From: Rhodococcus sp. 06-462-5 | GTDB lineage: Bacteria; Actinomycetota; Actinomycetes; Mycobacteriales; Mycobacteriaceae | Assembly (NCBI RefSeq): GCF_002258315.1 | Contig: NZ_NOYD01000013.1 | Span: forward strand, 466,022 to 530,021 | DNA length: 64,000 bases | Direction: 5' to 3' | Part shown: one piece after another, positions 1 to 8,561 of the stretch | Position numbering within the stretch: position 1 is the first letter of the stretch | Layout: each line of letters starts with the position of its first letter | The notes under the pieces: model-generated | The model's database searches: none | The model's input: only the letters and a program-made list of their open reading frames with translations | What the model was told of the DNA's origin: nothing | Program-made: the position numbers and the translations under genes

Positions 1-1
1 G

Positions 2-43
2 AGGATGTGCGAAGACCCCGTCGCTCTGCTGCACCATGCCTGA
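2..43 (+). CDS. 3' end of an upstream gene, product unknown (partial)
   Basis: An open frame enters from the left edge and ends in TGA after 13 codons. It finishes 54 bases before the glycosyltransferase start. Too little is visible to assign a function, and the assignment rests only on the frame and the position, so it may not be coding. Confidence 0.25.
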   Translation, partial: RMCEDPVALLHHA

Positions 44-97
44 GGAGTCACGAGCTCGATCTCTCGAACCACCCTTGCCACACAGACGGGCCTCCAC

Positions 98-1183
98 ATG
101 ACCGACGAGTCGACCGTGCTTTTTCTCGCCCACACCGGACAGGTTTCCGGTGCCGAGAAGGTGCTGCTGAATTTGATCGACGAGGCCGAGCGCCGCGGCC
201 ACAGAACTGTGGTCGCCTGCCCCGCCGGTCCGCTGGCGCAGAGCCTGCCGAGCGGAACCCAGCACCTTCGGATCGACGAGCTCGGACTCGGGGGTGAGCA
301 CGGCGCCGCACGCGGCATCGCCGCGGTACGCCTGCTCGGCAGGTGGATCGGAGCTGCGCGCGCGGTGCGCTCCGTCGCGCGTGCGCCCGGAACCGCGACC
401 GTCGTCAACTCGCTGTTCGCGCTTCCCGTCGCACGGTTGTGCCGGCCCACCCGCGGTGCGTCGTGGCTCGTTCACGACACCATGAACTCCCTCAAGCAGC
501 GGGTGGTGGTTCGATTCTCCCGCCCCGCCGTTCGTGTCGCGGTGTCGGTGTCGGAAGCAACGGCCGTTCCGCTCCGCGCGGCCGGCCTTCCGGTGGTGGT
601 GTCACACAACGGAGTGCCGTGGCCGGTGCCCCGTTTCGGCGGCGAACTCCACACCCCGCCGGTCGTCGGTATGTTGGCCCTGCTGACACCCTGGAAGGGG
701 CACCGAGTTCTCCTCGATGCCGTCGCCACTCTTCCCGACATCCGAGTCGAGCTGGCCGGCGGAAGCTTTCCGGGCGATCGAGACTATGTGTCGGAGCTCC
801 ACGACCGTGCCGCCGGATCGGACCTCGCCGGCAGGGTGGAGTTTCTCGGGCACACCGACGCAGAGTCCGCACTGCGCAGGTGGGACGTCGTGATTTCGGC
901 CAGTACGTCTCCGGAGGCCGGCCCGCTGTCGGTACTCGAAGCAATGTCGCACGGGCTGCCGGTGATCGGAACGGATCACGGCGGTACCCACGAATTCCTC
1001 TCCGACGGTGCGGGGATACTGGTCGAACCAGGTGACTCCGCAGCGCTGGCCGAGGCGATCTCGACCGTCATCGGTGACGCGGATCGACGGCGCCGACTCG
1101 GTGACAGTGCGCGCTACCGCGTGGCCAGTCGCCACGACATCGGCGAAACGCTTCCCGAACTGTTACACCGGCTGATCGGCTGA
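98..1183 (+). CDS. GT4-type glycosyltransferase
   Basis: A 361-residue cytoplasmic glycosyltransferase of the GT-B fold. The N-terminal Rossmann domain opens with a beta strand and a Gly-rich turn (HTGQVSGAEKVLLNL, about residues 12-26), typical of GT4 enzymes. The C-terminal nucleotide-sugar domain has the E-x7-E motif (EAGPLSVLE, from about residue 273) followed by GLPVIGTDHGG, which contacts the donor diphosphate. The sugar donor and acceptor cannot be read from sequence; cell-envelope glycolipid or polysaccharide synthesis is the usual role in this lineage. The ATG start follows the preceding reading frame closely and the length is normal for the family. The next gene has its own 107-bp leader, so an operon is not evident. 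Confidence 0.85.
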   Translation: MTDESTVLFLAHTGQVSGAEKVLLNLIDEAERRGHRTVVACPAGPLAQSLPSGTQHLRIDELGLGGEHGAARGIAAVRLLGRWIGAARAVRSVARAPGTATVVNSLFALPVARLCRPTRGASWLVHDTMNSLKQRVVVRFSRPAVRVAVSVSEATAVPLRAAGLPVVVSHNGVPWPVPRFGGELHTPPVVGMLALLTPWKGHRVLLDAVATLPDIRVELAGGSFPGDRDYVSELHDRAAGSDLAGRVEFLGHTDAESALRRWDVVISASTSPEAGPLSVLEAMSHGLPVIGTDHGGTHEFLSDGAGILVEPGDSAALAEAISTVIGDADRRRRLGDSARYRVASRHDIGETLPELLHRLIG

Positions 1184-1290
1184 ACGCCGCTTCGATCGCT
1201 GGACGCATCAGCTGGTGAAGTGCAGAAACATGATCCTCGTCACGGTCGCGTGTGATTGAATCCTGAAGCGGTCGACGGAAGGGGACACAC

Positions 1291-1875
1291 GTGACACGCG
1301 CTTCGTACCGGCCGAACGAGCACTATCACTGGGGTGTCGGAGTGATGGCCTCCCTCGCGCTGACCACGGGGGTCAAACGCGTTGTCTCGGCTGCCAGTCT
1401 GGCCATGGCCGTCGTGGTGACCCTCGAGATGGCATTCGGTTACGGCGCCACCACCGCGATCCCGTCGATTGTGCAGTGGACGTGCATGATCGCCGCGTAC
1501 ATCATGGGCGCATTCTGGTGGTTCGGTCCATGGCCGACGCTCCGGCAGGCCTTCGCGTTCGTCGTCATCGCCGACATCGCAATTTTCGGGGCCACCATCA
1601 CCGCGGACTTCGAGCCCGAGGTAACACTCGGCAAGTGCACGTTTCTGATACCTCTGGGCATGCTGGCCGGTTTCCTCTTCGACAAGTGGAGGCTGGCCGC
1701 ACACATAGCACTGTGCGTGCTGGGTACCTCCATCGTCGCGGTGTACATCGTGGTGGACAGAGGTGTTGACACGTTCGTCGCTGTCGTCCTGTGGGCACCG
1801 ATCGTGGTGACTCTCACCGGCTTCGTGCTGATCTTGCAGATGACGAGCCAGTCCATGCGACTCGAGTTCGAGTAA
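1291..1875 (+). CDS. Polytopic membrane protein, possible orphan sensor domain
   Basis: A 194-residue protein with a GTG start and about six hydrophobic segments spread over residues 15-185, ending in a short charged tail (SQSMRLEFE). I do not recognise a catalytic motif. The helix pattern and the point where it stops resemble the membrane half of rhodococcal GGDEF proteins, in which a cyclase domain would follow directly, so this could be a stand-alone or truncated sensor domain; that is inference only. The gene ends 5 bp before the aldo/keto reductase start, so the two are probably co-transcribed. Confidence 0.6.
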   Translation: MTRASYRPNEHYHWGVGVMASLALTTGVKRVVSAASLAMAVVVTLEMAFGYGATTAIPSIVQWTCMIAAYIMGAFWWFGPWPTLRQAFAFVVIADIAIFGATITADFEPEVTLGKCTFLIPLGMLAGFLFDKWRLAAHIALCVLGTSIVAVYIVVDRGVDTFVAVVLWAPIVVTLTGFVLILQMTSQSMRLEFE

Positions 1876-1880
1876 CCGCC

Positions 1881-2810
1881 ATGCACACATTCCCCCTCCC
1901 CCACACCGGGACAGACGTCTCGAGCATCGTGCTGGGGTTCATGCGCATCACCGATCTGGACGACGATCGGATCAGGAGACTGGTGGACACAGCCCTCGAC
2001 GTGGGCGTCACTGTGTTCGACCATGCGGATATCTACGGCGGAGCCCCGCACACGTGCGAGAAGCGATTCGGCGATGCGGTGACTCTGACCCCGTCGCAGC
2101 GTGAGCGCATCAGCATTCAGAGCAAGGTCGGTATCCGCGACGGCTGGTTCGACTTCTCCGAAGAACACATCGTCACCACGGTCGAGGCGTCACTCGCGGC
2201 CCTCGGTGTCGATCACCTGGACACACTTCTGCTGCACCGACCGGACACCCTCGTCGAGCCGGAGGAGGTCGCAGCAGCGTTCGATCACCTGCACGCGTCG
2301 GGCAAGGTCCTGGGCTTCGGCGTCTCCAATCACACACCCGGCCAGATCGAGTTGCTGAAAACCGCTGTGAAACAACCTATTCTGTTCGATCAAGTGCAGC
2401 TGAGCATTGTGCACTCGCCTTTGATCGCGGCAGGCCTGACCGCCAACATGGGCACCGAGGATCAGTCGGTCGACCGCGACAACGGTTTGCTGGACTACGC
2501 GAGAACGCGCAACATCACCCTGCAGGCGTGGTCACCGTTCCAGAGCGGGACGTCCTCCGGTGTGTTCGTGGGCGACCGGCAGAACTATCCCGAACTCAAC
2601 GACGCGCTGGACGTGATCGCCGAGATGCACGGCTCGACCCCGTCGGCGGTGGCAACGGCCTGGATCACCAGGCACCCGGCGAACATCCAGGTGGTGCTCG
2701 GCACCACGAATCCCGATCGGGTGGTCGAGGCCGCCAGCGGGTCGGATATCCGTCTGACCAGGCAGGAGTGGTACCGACTGTTCCGTAGTGCAGGCCACAC
2801 GCTGCCCTGA
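1881..2810 (+). CDS. Aldo/keto reductase
   Basis: A 309-residue NADPH-dependent TIM-barrel oxidoreductase that reduces aldehydes or ketones. The catalytic tetrad is visible: Asp and Tyr in GVTVFDHADIYGG, Lys in SIQSKVG and His in LLLHRPD. FGVSNH and the late GTTNPDRV cofactor segment are family signatures. The ATG at 1881 is preferred over an upstream in-frame start at 1791 because family members begin with a short strand such as MHTFPLPHTGTDVSSIVLG. It sits 5 bp behind the membrane protein gene. The substrate is unknown. The stop codon overlaps a small inverted repeat (CTGAG...CTCAG) that could aid termination. Confidence 0.85.
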   Translation: MHTFPLPHTGTDVSSIVLGFMRITDLDDDRIRRLVDTALDVGVTVFDHADIYGGAPHTCEKRFGDAVTLTPSQRERISIQSKVGIRDGWFDFSEEHIVTTVEASLAALGVDHLDTLLLHRPDTLVEPEEVAAAFDHLHASGKVLGFGVSNHTPGQIELLKTAVKQPILFDQVQLSIVHSPLIAAGLTANMGTEDQSVDRDNGLLDYARTRNITLQAWSPFQSGTSSGVFVGDRQNYPELNDALDVIAEMHGSTPSAVATAWITRHPANIQVVLGTTNPDRVVEAASGSDIRLTRQEWYRLFRSAGHTLP

Positions 2811-3003
2811 GGGACACTCAGCCGCGTCACATCTGCCGTTACCTCATCGTTACCGACTCGCTATCGCTCCGTGATGGTGAGTCTTCGATACGGTGACGTT
2901 GCGCTGTCAGGATTACCGCACGGCATGCATCGGAACCTGTAGCCCTCGGGTTTCACCCAGCGCGTGTCGGTCGCTAGGCCATCCGAACTGAGAGGTTCGC
3001 ACC

Positions 3004-3363
3004 GTGACTGTCACCGACCACTCCGATTCTCGCCTCGCACCCGTCGAGCGCGGCAATGCTCACTACTCCATCGGCACCGAGCTCTACTCGCCCCGCCTGA
3101 CCGTCGTCCGCGCGACGGGCGATCTCGACCTGCGGGCTCGTACCGATCTGGCACAGGCGCTCGACGCGGCCTTGCGCGGTGAAACTGTTGTGCTGCTGGA
3201 CTTGTCGGCGGTCACGTTCATGTATTCGGGGTCGGCATGCGCGATCCTCGACGCAGCCTCGCGCTGTGCAGGCCGGCTCGAGGTCTTCGCTCCGACGCGG
3301 CCGGCGCGCGTCGTTCTCGACGCGTTGGGCGTGGCGGTTGGGGCGGATCCACGCGCTGCATGA
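3004..3363 (+). CDS. STAS-domain protein (anti-sigma factor antagonist type)
   Basis: A 119-residue single STAS domain of the SpoIIAA/RsbV type, with a GTG start. The beta-strand and helix order is clear: LTVVRATGDLDLRARTDLAQALDAAL, then VVLLDLSAVTFMYSGSACAIL. Such proteins bind anti-sigma kinases and are controlled by phosphorylation of a Ser in the segment F-x-D-S-[ST]-G. Here that segment reads FMYSGSA, so the usual Asp is Tyr and the Ser-Gly order is shifted, which may change or remove the switch. It stands alone in its transcription unit; no kinase partner is adjacent. It is followed by a stem-loop. The next gene encodes a stress-type dehydrogenase, compatible with a stress-sigma regulon but not proof of one. 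Confidence 0.8.
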   Translation: MTVTDHSDSRLAPVERGNAHYSIGTELYSPRLTVVRATGDLDLRARTDLAQALDAALRGETVVLLDLSAVTFMYSGSACAILDAASRCAGRLEVFAPTRPARVVLDALGVAVGADPRAA

Positions 3364-3371
3364 TCGGTGAA

Positions 3372-3400
3372 GGTTTGCGGTCCGTCCGATTCGGCAAACC
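3372..3400 (+). terminator. Possible stem-loop terminator after the STAS gene
   Basis: Seven-base perfect arms (GGTTTGC and GCAAACC) enclose a 15-base loop, starting 9 bp after the STAS stop codon. There is no T tract, so this is a weak call. Confidence 0.35.
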
Positions 3401-3517
3401 CCAGTAGGACAGCGACTCCGGACGGCACGTCCGCCGTGAGTCGTCTCCACTGAACCGAAGCGGCTCGTTCGACTTGCCGCGTGGAGCATTTCACGCACAC
3501 CGAGGCAAGGATCGACA

Positions 3518-4414
3518 ATGTCCGACCAGTTCAGCAAATCCGACCCGACCACCGCATTTCCGTTGCCCGACCGGGCCGAGCAGGGGCGCCTCGAGCACCC
3601 GGGACTGACCCGCGACATGGTCTCCACTCCCGATCACGGCGAGAATTCCTACCGTGGATCGGATCGACTGCACGGCCGCAAAGCACTGATCACCGGCGGC
3701 GACTCGGGTATCGGCCGTGCTGTTGCACTTGCATTCGCACGCGAAGGTGCCGACGTCGTCATCGCACACCTCGAATCCGAAGGTCCGGACGCGCAGACCA
3801 CTGTCGACCTCATCGAAGGAGCGGGGCGCGCCGGTAGAGCCATTGCCTGCGATCTCACCGACGAGTCCCAGTGCGTGCAACTGGTCGACACCGCCTCCGA
3901 GGTCCTCGGCGGGCTCGACATCGTCGTCAACAATGCCGCTTTCCAGATGGCCCAGATGGGCGGGATCGCCGATATCACCACCGAGCAGTTCGATCGGGTG
4001 CTCAAGACCAACCTGTACGCCTTGTTCTGGATCTCGAAACGCGCAGCCGAAATCATGGACGCAGGATCGACGATCATCAACACCACCTCGATTCAGGCGT
4101 CTAATCCTTCTCCGGAATTGATGGATTACGCCACGACCAAGGCCGGCATCGTGGCCTTCACCAAAGGCCTCGCCGGCGATCTCGCAGAGCGCGGCATTCG
4201 CGTCAATGCCGTTGCGCCTGGCCCGATCTGGACACCACTGATCCCGGCCACGATGCCGGCGGAGAAGTACGAGAAGTTCGGCGAGACCGTCCCGTTGGGG
4301 CGGCCGGGTCAACCCGCAGAGCTGGCACCGGCATATGTCTTCCTGGCATCGAACGAGTCGAGCTACATCACCGGCGAGACCATCGCCGTCACCGGCGGAA
4401 CGCCCTTCAACTGA
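3518..4414 (+). CDS. Short-chain dehydrogenase/reductase, general-stress (YghA/YhdF) type
   Basis: A 298-residue classical SDR with an N-terminal extension of about 50 residues, typical of the stress-associated glucose/ribitol-dehydrogenase-like group. The cofactor motif TGGDSGIG lies in the first Rossmann strand. NNAA follows, then the catalytic Ser (in NTTSIQASNP) and YATTK with Tyr and Lys. GRPGQPAELAPAYVFLASNESSYITGE is the standard C-terminal region. It probably reduces or oxidises an alcohol/carbonyl with NAD(P); the substrate is unknown. The start ATG is at 3518 after a 154-bp leader. Its stop overlaps the 3' end of the convergent MFS gene by 8 bp. Confidence 0.85.
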   Translation: MSDQFSKSDPTTAFPLPDRAEQGRLEHPGLTRDMVSTPDHGENSYRGSDRLHGRKALITGGDSGIGRAVALAFAREGADVVIAHLESEGPDAQTTVDLIEGAGRAGRAIACDLTDESQCVQLVDTASEVLGGLDIVVNNAAFQMAQMGGIADITTEQFDRVLKTNLYALFWISKRAAEIMDAGSTIINTTSIQASNPSPELMDYATTKAGIVAFTKGLAGDLAERGIRVNAVAPGPIWTPLIPATMPAEKYEKFGETVPLGRPGQPAELAPAYVFLASNESSYITGETIAVTGGTPFN

Positions 4415-6026
4415 CTTCGTCGGCGTCCTTGGATTCACGCCACGCCAGAAGCACACCGCTCCCCTCGGGGCGTCGCCACGGCAGGAACAGCGCAACAGCG
4501 ATCGCGCACGTCATGGCAGCCGCGACGGTGACAAACGAAGCGAGCTGGAAGCCCTCCAACGAGGCCGCCTTCATCGCGTGGATCAGGTCGGCTTTCTGCG
4601 TCGCAAAGATCGGGTTGGTGGGCGCTTTCACGATCTCGATGACGCTGACGACGGTTTCACGCGCGAACGCTTTTTGGTACGGCTCCATGATCGCGTCGGG
4701 AATCGCGTCGATCTTCGGACTCACCTGTGCGGTGTAGATCGATGCGACGATCGATCCGAGAACGGCAACTCCGAGCGTTCCGCCGACCTCCCGGGTGGTG
4801 TCGTTCACCGCGGAGCCCGCACCTGCTTCGTCGAGCGTCACCGAGGACATGATCGACTCGGTGGCAGGGCCCTGCACGATCGCCAGGCCGAGGCCCATCA
4901 GAATCATCGAGACCAGAACCGGCCCCAGATAGGGTGTTTCGACCTTCACCTGACCTGCGATGTACATGCCGATGCTCATCACCACCAAACCGAAAACGAT
5001 CACGGCCGTGGTTCCGATGCGTTGCGCGACGATCGTCGCCAGCGGCGCACCTACTGCGATGGACAGTGCGAAGGGCAGCGAGTGAACGCCGAATTGCAGT
5101 GGGGTCAACTCCATCACACCCTGGAAGTACTGGGTGATCATGAACAGGAATCCGAACATACTGAAGTACGCCACGGCAATGGCCAAGGCGGGCAGTGAGA
5201 ATCGTCGGTTTCGAAACAGGTTCAGGTCCAGTACCGGAGACGGTGTTCGCAGCTCCCACCAGACGAAAGCGACGATGGCCGCCGATCCTGCCGCGTACGC
5301 TCCGATGCTCTGTACGGACATCCAACCGTTGTGTGGCGCTTCGATGATCGCCCAGACCAATACGGTGATGCCGACCAAGGACAGCGCGATACCCAGGGGG
5401 TCGTACCTGCCGACGTGCTCTGCTTTCGACTCCGGTATGCAGGCCAGCGCGGCCACCAGAACGAGCAGTGCCACTGGAACATTGATCCAGAACACCGAGT
5501 GCCACGAGAAATGCTCGAGGAGGAATCCACCGGCCGTCGGGCCGATCGCGATGGCGAACCCGGCCATGGCGGTCCAGGCCGCGATGGCCAGCGCTCGTTC
5601 CTTGGCGTCGGTGAAGATGTTGATGATCAGGGCGAGGGTCGCCGGAAACACTGCGGCCGCACACACTCCCATCGCCGCTCGGGCCGCGATCACCTGTCCC
5701 AGATCGGCGGCGACAGCGCCGCCGACCGACATCACCGCGATACCCGCCAGTCCGAAAATCATGACCTTCTTACGGCCGTAGCGATCGCCGAGGTGACCGA
5801 AGGCCAACAGCAGTCCCGCGAACGTCAACGTGTAGGCATCGACCACCCACTGCAATCCGCTCATGTCGGCACGCAACTGCAGTCCCATCGAGGGCAACGC
5901 GACGTTGACGACGGTGTTGTCCAACACGACGAGCAGCTCGGCTGCGCAGATCACGATCAGCGCGAGATATCGCCGACGGAAATGCGGGACGGGTTCTGTG
6001 TGACGGGTGGTGGTGGGTAGCGACAT
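4407..6026 (-). CDS. DHA2-family MFS drug efflux permease (EmrB/QacA type)
   Basis: A 539-residue inner-membrane proton antiporter with 14 predicted helices, the DHA2 layout. Diagnostic motifs are LDNTVVNVALPSM in helix 1, WVVDAYTLTFAGLLLAFGHLGDRYGRKK (motif A) and WHSVFWINVP near helix 5. The ATG at 6026 is chosen over 6056 because it has GAAGGGA upstream and matches the usual N-terminus. It lies downstream of the tetR gene on the same strand with a 98-bp gap that contains two inverted repeats, one matching the repeat in front of the flavin oxidoreductase. Export of a toxic compound under TetR control is the natural reading; the substrate is unknown. Confidence 0.9.
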   Translation of the reverse strand: MSLPTTTRHTEPVPHFRRRYLALIVICAAELLVVLDNTVVNVALPSMGLQLRADMSGLQWVVDAYTLTFAGLLLAFGHLGDRYGRKKVMIFGLAGIAVMSVGGAVAADLGQVIAARAAMGVCAAAVFPATLALIINIFTDAKERALAIAAWTAMAGFAIAIGPTAGGFLLEHFSWHSVFWINVPVALLVLVAALACIPESKAEHVGRYDPLGIALSLVGITVLVWAIIEAPHNGWMSVQSIGAYAAGSAAIVAFVWWELRTPSPVLDLNLFRNRRFSLPALAIAVAYFSMFGFLFMITQYFQGVMELTPLQFGVHSLPFALSIAVGAPLATIVAQRIGTTAVIVFGLVVMSIGMYIAGQVKVETPYLGPVLVSMILMGLGLAIVQGPATESIMSSVTLDEAGAGSAVNDTTREVGGTLGVAVLGSIVASIYTAQVSPKIDAIPDAIMEPYQKAFARETVVSVIEIVKAPTNPIFATQKADLIHAMKAASLEGFQLASFVTVAAAMTCAIAVALFLPWRRPEGSGVLLAWRESKDADEVS

Positions 6027-6040
6027 GAGAATCCCTTCGA

Positions 6041-6058
6041 CTATGACGATCGGCATAG
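6041..6058. promoter_or_regulatory. Probable TetR operator, CTATG-N8-CATAG (MFS side)
   Basis: An inverted repeat with arms CTATG and CATAG separated by 8 bp lies 15 bp upstream of the MFS start codon. The same arms with the same 8-bp spacing occur at 6781-6798 in front of the divergent flavin oxidoreductase. Two identical-spacing copies flanking a tetR gene make it the likely binding site of that regulator. Confidence 0.65.
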
Positions 6059-6075
6059 TTCCTGAAGGGAAGTTA

Positions 6076-6096
6076 GCTGTAACTGCTAGTTATAGC
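6076..6096. promoter_or_regulatory. Second inverted repeat in the MFS promoter region
   Basis: Arms GCTGTAACT and AGTTATAGC (8 of 9 pairs) flank a 3-base centre. It lies between tetR and the MFS start, 17 bp beyond the CTATG-N8-CATAG site. It could be another operator half-pair or overlap the promoter. Confidence 0.4.
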
Positions 6097-6124
6097 AACA
6101 TCTGCCGCCCCATCCCGTTCGGCG

Positions 6125-6712
6125 TCAGCGGCCGGCCGAGGCCTCCAGTACCGCCTCGAGCAGGGTCGACAACTCCCCCTCGGTCCGATCCAGAGCCGTA
6201 GTGGAGCGCTGCGCCTTGGCCATGATCAGCGCACCTTCGATGGCGGCAATCGCGAAAGTCGCCAACGCGTACGACCGCTCGCGAGTCAATCCGCGCTGCC
6301 ACAGCGACGCCGCTATCACGTCCTCCCAGGACGAGAAGGACTCACCTGCCGCGGCCACCGCCTGCGGTGCATGCAGCACCTCGAGCGCGGCAGGCGCGAC
6401 AGGACAACCCGCCACGAAATCCGTGGCCAGCAGTTCGCTGCGGAATCCCTCAAGAATGGCCCGCACGGTCGCAGACGGACCGGCCGAGGCCAGGCCGGCC
6501 GAAATCATGGCACTCATCGCGGCACCCGCAGTACGGGTCGCCTCCTCCACCAACTGAGTTTTGCCGCGGGGGAAATGGTGATAGATCGAACCGCGCGGTG
6601 CGCCCGCGTGATCGATGACGTCGGCCAGCGACGTGGCTTCCACTCCGCGTCGACGGAACAGGTGCGCGGCGCTGCGCAACATGTCGTCGCGCGCACTGCT
6701 TCGATTCGCCAT
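6125..6712 (-). CDS. TetR-family transcriptional repressor
   Basis: A 195-residue regulator. The N-terminal helix-turn-helix is clear (LRSAAHLFRRRGVEATSLADVIDHAGAPRGSIYHHFPRGKTQLVEEA, about residues 11-57), followed by an all-helical ligand-binding half with the FEGFRSELLATDFVAGCPVAPAALEV pattern seen in TetR_C_8/LmrA-like proteins. The ATG at 6712 is preferred to 6736 because the HTH then starts about ten residues in, as usual. It is divergent from the flavin oxidoreductase and upstream of the MFS gene on the same strand. Both neighbours carry CTATG-N8-CATAG in front of them, so autoregulation plus control of both genes is likely. Confidence 0.88.
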   Translation of the reverse strand: MANRSSARDDMLRSAAHLFRRRGVEATSLADVIDHAGAPRGSIYHHFPRGKTQLVEEATRTAGAAMSAMISAGLASAGPSATVRAILEGFRSELLATDFVAGCPVAPAALEVLHAPQAVAAAGESFSSWEDVIAASLWQRGLTRERSYALATFAIAAIEGALIMAKAQRSTTALDRTEGELSTLLEAVLEASAGR

Positions 6713-6763
6713 CCGAACCCCTCCCGTGGACGCCACAATGATTGACGTGACGACTCGTTACAT

Positions 6764-6780
6764 CTACAGTCCCTCTGTAG
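6764..6780. promoter_or_regulatory. Perfect inverted repeat in the tetR/oxidoreductase divergent promoter
   Basis: Arms CTACAG and CTGTAG with a 5-base centre abut the CTATG-N8-CATAG site. It may extend the operator or overlap a promoter element of tetR. Confidence 0.4.
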
Positions 6781-6800
6781 CTATGTTGACCATCATAGCT
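6779..6800. promoter_or_regulatory. Probable TetR operator, AGCTATG-N8-CATAGCT (oxidoreductase side)
   Basis: Seven-base perfect arms flank 8 bp in the 119-bp region between the divergent tetR and the flavin oxidoreductase gene. The inner ten bases and spacing match the site at 6041-6058. Confidence 0.65.
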
Positions 6801-6831
6801 GGAGCCGCAGTCCAGGAACCGGAGCAACGCC

Positions 6832-8520
6832 ATGTCCCCTGACACCGACGTGATCGACCTGAGCAGCCCGCTCACCCTCGCCTGCGGGCAGATCTTGCCG
6901 AATCGTGTGATGAAGGCAGCTCTCAGCGAAGGACTGTCCACCGCCGAGCACGGCCCGGACTCCCGCCTCGAGACGCTGTACCGCCAGTGGGGCGCTGGCG
7001 GCTACGGACTGGTGGTGACAGGGAACGTGATGGTCGACCGGTCCCATCTGGGCGAACCGGGCAATGTCGTCATCGAGGACGACCGCGACCGCGATGCGCT
7101 GGCTCGTTGGGCGAAAGCGACGTCCGACGGCGGTGCCCCCATCTGGATGCAGCTCAATCACCCCGGTCGACAAGCCAATCCGCTCGTCACCCGCACCAAG
7201 CCCGTTGCACCGTCCGCCATCGCACCCAACATCCCTGGAATTCCAGCACCTCGAGCGTTGAGCGAGAACGAGATTCACGACATCATCGGCCGATTCGCCA
7301 CCGCAGCGGCCGTGGCCGAGACGGCCGGTTTCGACGGCGTCCAGATCCACGGGGCGCACGGCTACCTGGTGTCGCAGTTCCTGTCGCCGCTGTCCAATCG
7401 GCGCGACGACGCCTGGGGCGGCGACCTCGACGGACGGATGCGATTCGTACTCGAAGTCGTCCGTGCCATCAGGTCAGCGGTGTCTCCGAGTTTCGCAGTA
7501 GGAATAAAACTGAATTCGGCGGATTTCCAACGCGGCGGGTTCAGCGAGGAGGAATCACGCATCACCGTCGAGCATCTGGTTCGGGAATCGATCGATCTGA
7601 TCGAAATCAGCGGTGGCAGTTACGAATCACCCGCGATGATGGGCACCGCAAGCACCCGCGATCGCGAGGCGTACTTCCTGGAGTACGCACGGACGGTACG
7701 CGACGCGGCCGGAACCGTGCCACTGGCGGTCACCGGCGGCTTCCGCACCCGCTCGGTGATGAACGCGGCAGTGCAATCGGGTGAGTGCGACATGGTGGGC
7801 CTCGGCCGTCCGACCGCCCTCGCCCCGGCCGTGGCGAACTCTCTGGTCGACGGCACTCTGGATCGGGTCGAATCGCCGCGTGTGGCTCTGCGCGTGCCGT
7901 CGAAATCCAGTGCGTTCAAGCAGATCAACGGCGCTCTCGATCTGCAGTGGCACACCGACCAGTTGCAACTCATCGGCGCTGGGCGGCAACCGAATTCGAG
8001 CCGTCCGGCGTGGAAGACTGCGGCCACGATGATGCAGCGCAACGGCTGGGACGCGTTCCGCAACCGCCGAGGATCGGCTCGGGTGGACACATCTGCCGCC
8101 GTGACGAAGTTTCGCCGCGAGCGCTGGATCGGCAAGCACATCGCGAATCCGGTCGTCAACGGACTCAAGTCGATCGGCGTCCGAACCTCCCTGGTCACCG
8201 ATATCGAGACCGTCGGCCGTAAGTCCGGTCTGCGCAGGCAGGTACCGGTGTCGGCAGTGTTCGACGACACCGGAGCCTGGCTGATCTCCCAGCACGGAAC
8301 ACGATCCGGCTGGGGAGCCAACATCACCGACGAGCCCGGAATCCGAATCCGAGTGGGCAGCCGATGGCGCACCGGCACAGCAACGTTCGTACCCGACGAC
8401 GACGTCGCCCGCCGTGCGCGATCCTTCTCCGTCAATCCCGTGCTCGGACGCCTCATCGGCGCAGGCTTCCGTGCGTTGCAGACCGACCCGGTGTCGGTGC
8501 GAGTCGAGTACGACGATTGA
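6832..8520 (+). CDS. Old-yellow-enzyme flavin oxidoreductase fused to a deazaflavin (F420) nitroreductase-type domain
   Basis: A 562-residue protein with two modules. Residues about 8-345 form an FMN TIM barrel of the NADH:flavin oxidoreductase/OYE family, seen in WMQLNHPGRQANP, the substrate/FMN segment GVQIHGAHGYLVSQFLSPLSN and late VTGGFRTRS and MVGLGRP. Residues about 425-562 match the small split-barrel Ddn-like family, with the signature TVGRKSGLRRQVPV near residue 460. OYEs reduce activated C=C or nitro groups with NAD(P)H; Ddn-like domains use F420H2. I have not seen these two joined routinely. The ATG at 6832 has GGAG 8 bp upstream. It is divergent from tetR and shares its operator, so it is probably induced together with the efflux pump. 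Confidence 0.85.
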   Translation: MSPDTDVIDLSSPLTLACGQILPNRVMKAALSEGLSTAEHGPDSRLETLYRQWGAGGYGLVVTGNVMVDRSHLGEPGNVVIEDDRDRDALARWAKATSDGGAPIWMQLNHPGRQANPLVTRTKPVAPSAIAPNIPGIPAPRALSENEIHDIIGRFATAAAVAETAGFDGVQIHGAHGYLVSQFLSPLSNRRDDAWGGDLDGRMRFVLEVVRAIRSAVSPSFAVGIKLNSADFQRGGFSEEESRITVEHLVRESIDLIEISGGSYESPAMMGTASTRDREAYFLEYARTVRDAAGTVPLAVTGGFRTRSVMNAAVQSGECDMVGLGRPTALAPAVANSLVDGTLDRVESPRVALRVPSKSSAFKQINGALDLQWHTDQLQLIGAGRQPNSSRPAWKTAATMMQRNGWDAFRNRRGSARVDTSAAVTKFRRERWIGKHIANPVVNGLKSIGVRTSLVTDIETVGRKSGLRRQVPVSAVFDDTGAWLISQHGTRSGWGANITDEPGIRIRVGSRWRTGTATFVPDDDVARRARSFSVNPVLGRLIGAGFRALQTDPVSVRVEYDD

Positions 8521-8539
8521 CCGACTCTTCACCATTGAC

Positions 8540-8558
8540 TTAGGTTTGGTTTACTTAA
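8540..8558 (+). promoter_or_regulatory. Iron box (IdeR/DmdR-type operator)
   Basis: The sequence TTAGGTTTGGTTTACTTAA matches 15 of 19 positions of the actinobacterial iron box TTAGGTTAGGCTAACCTAA. It ends 3 bp before the GTG start of the siderophore-binding protein gene. This suggests repression under iron sufficiency and leaves no room for a ribosome binding site, so translation is probably leaderless. Confidence 0.75.
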
Positions 8559-8561
8559 GTT

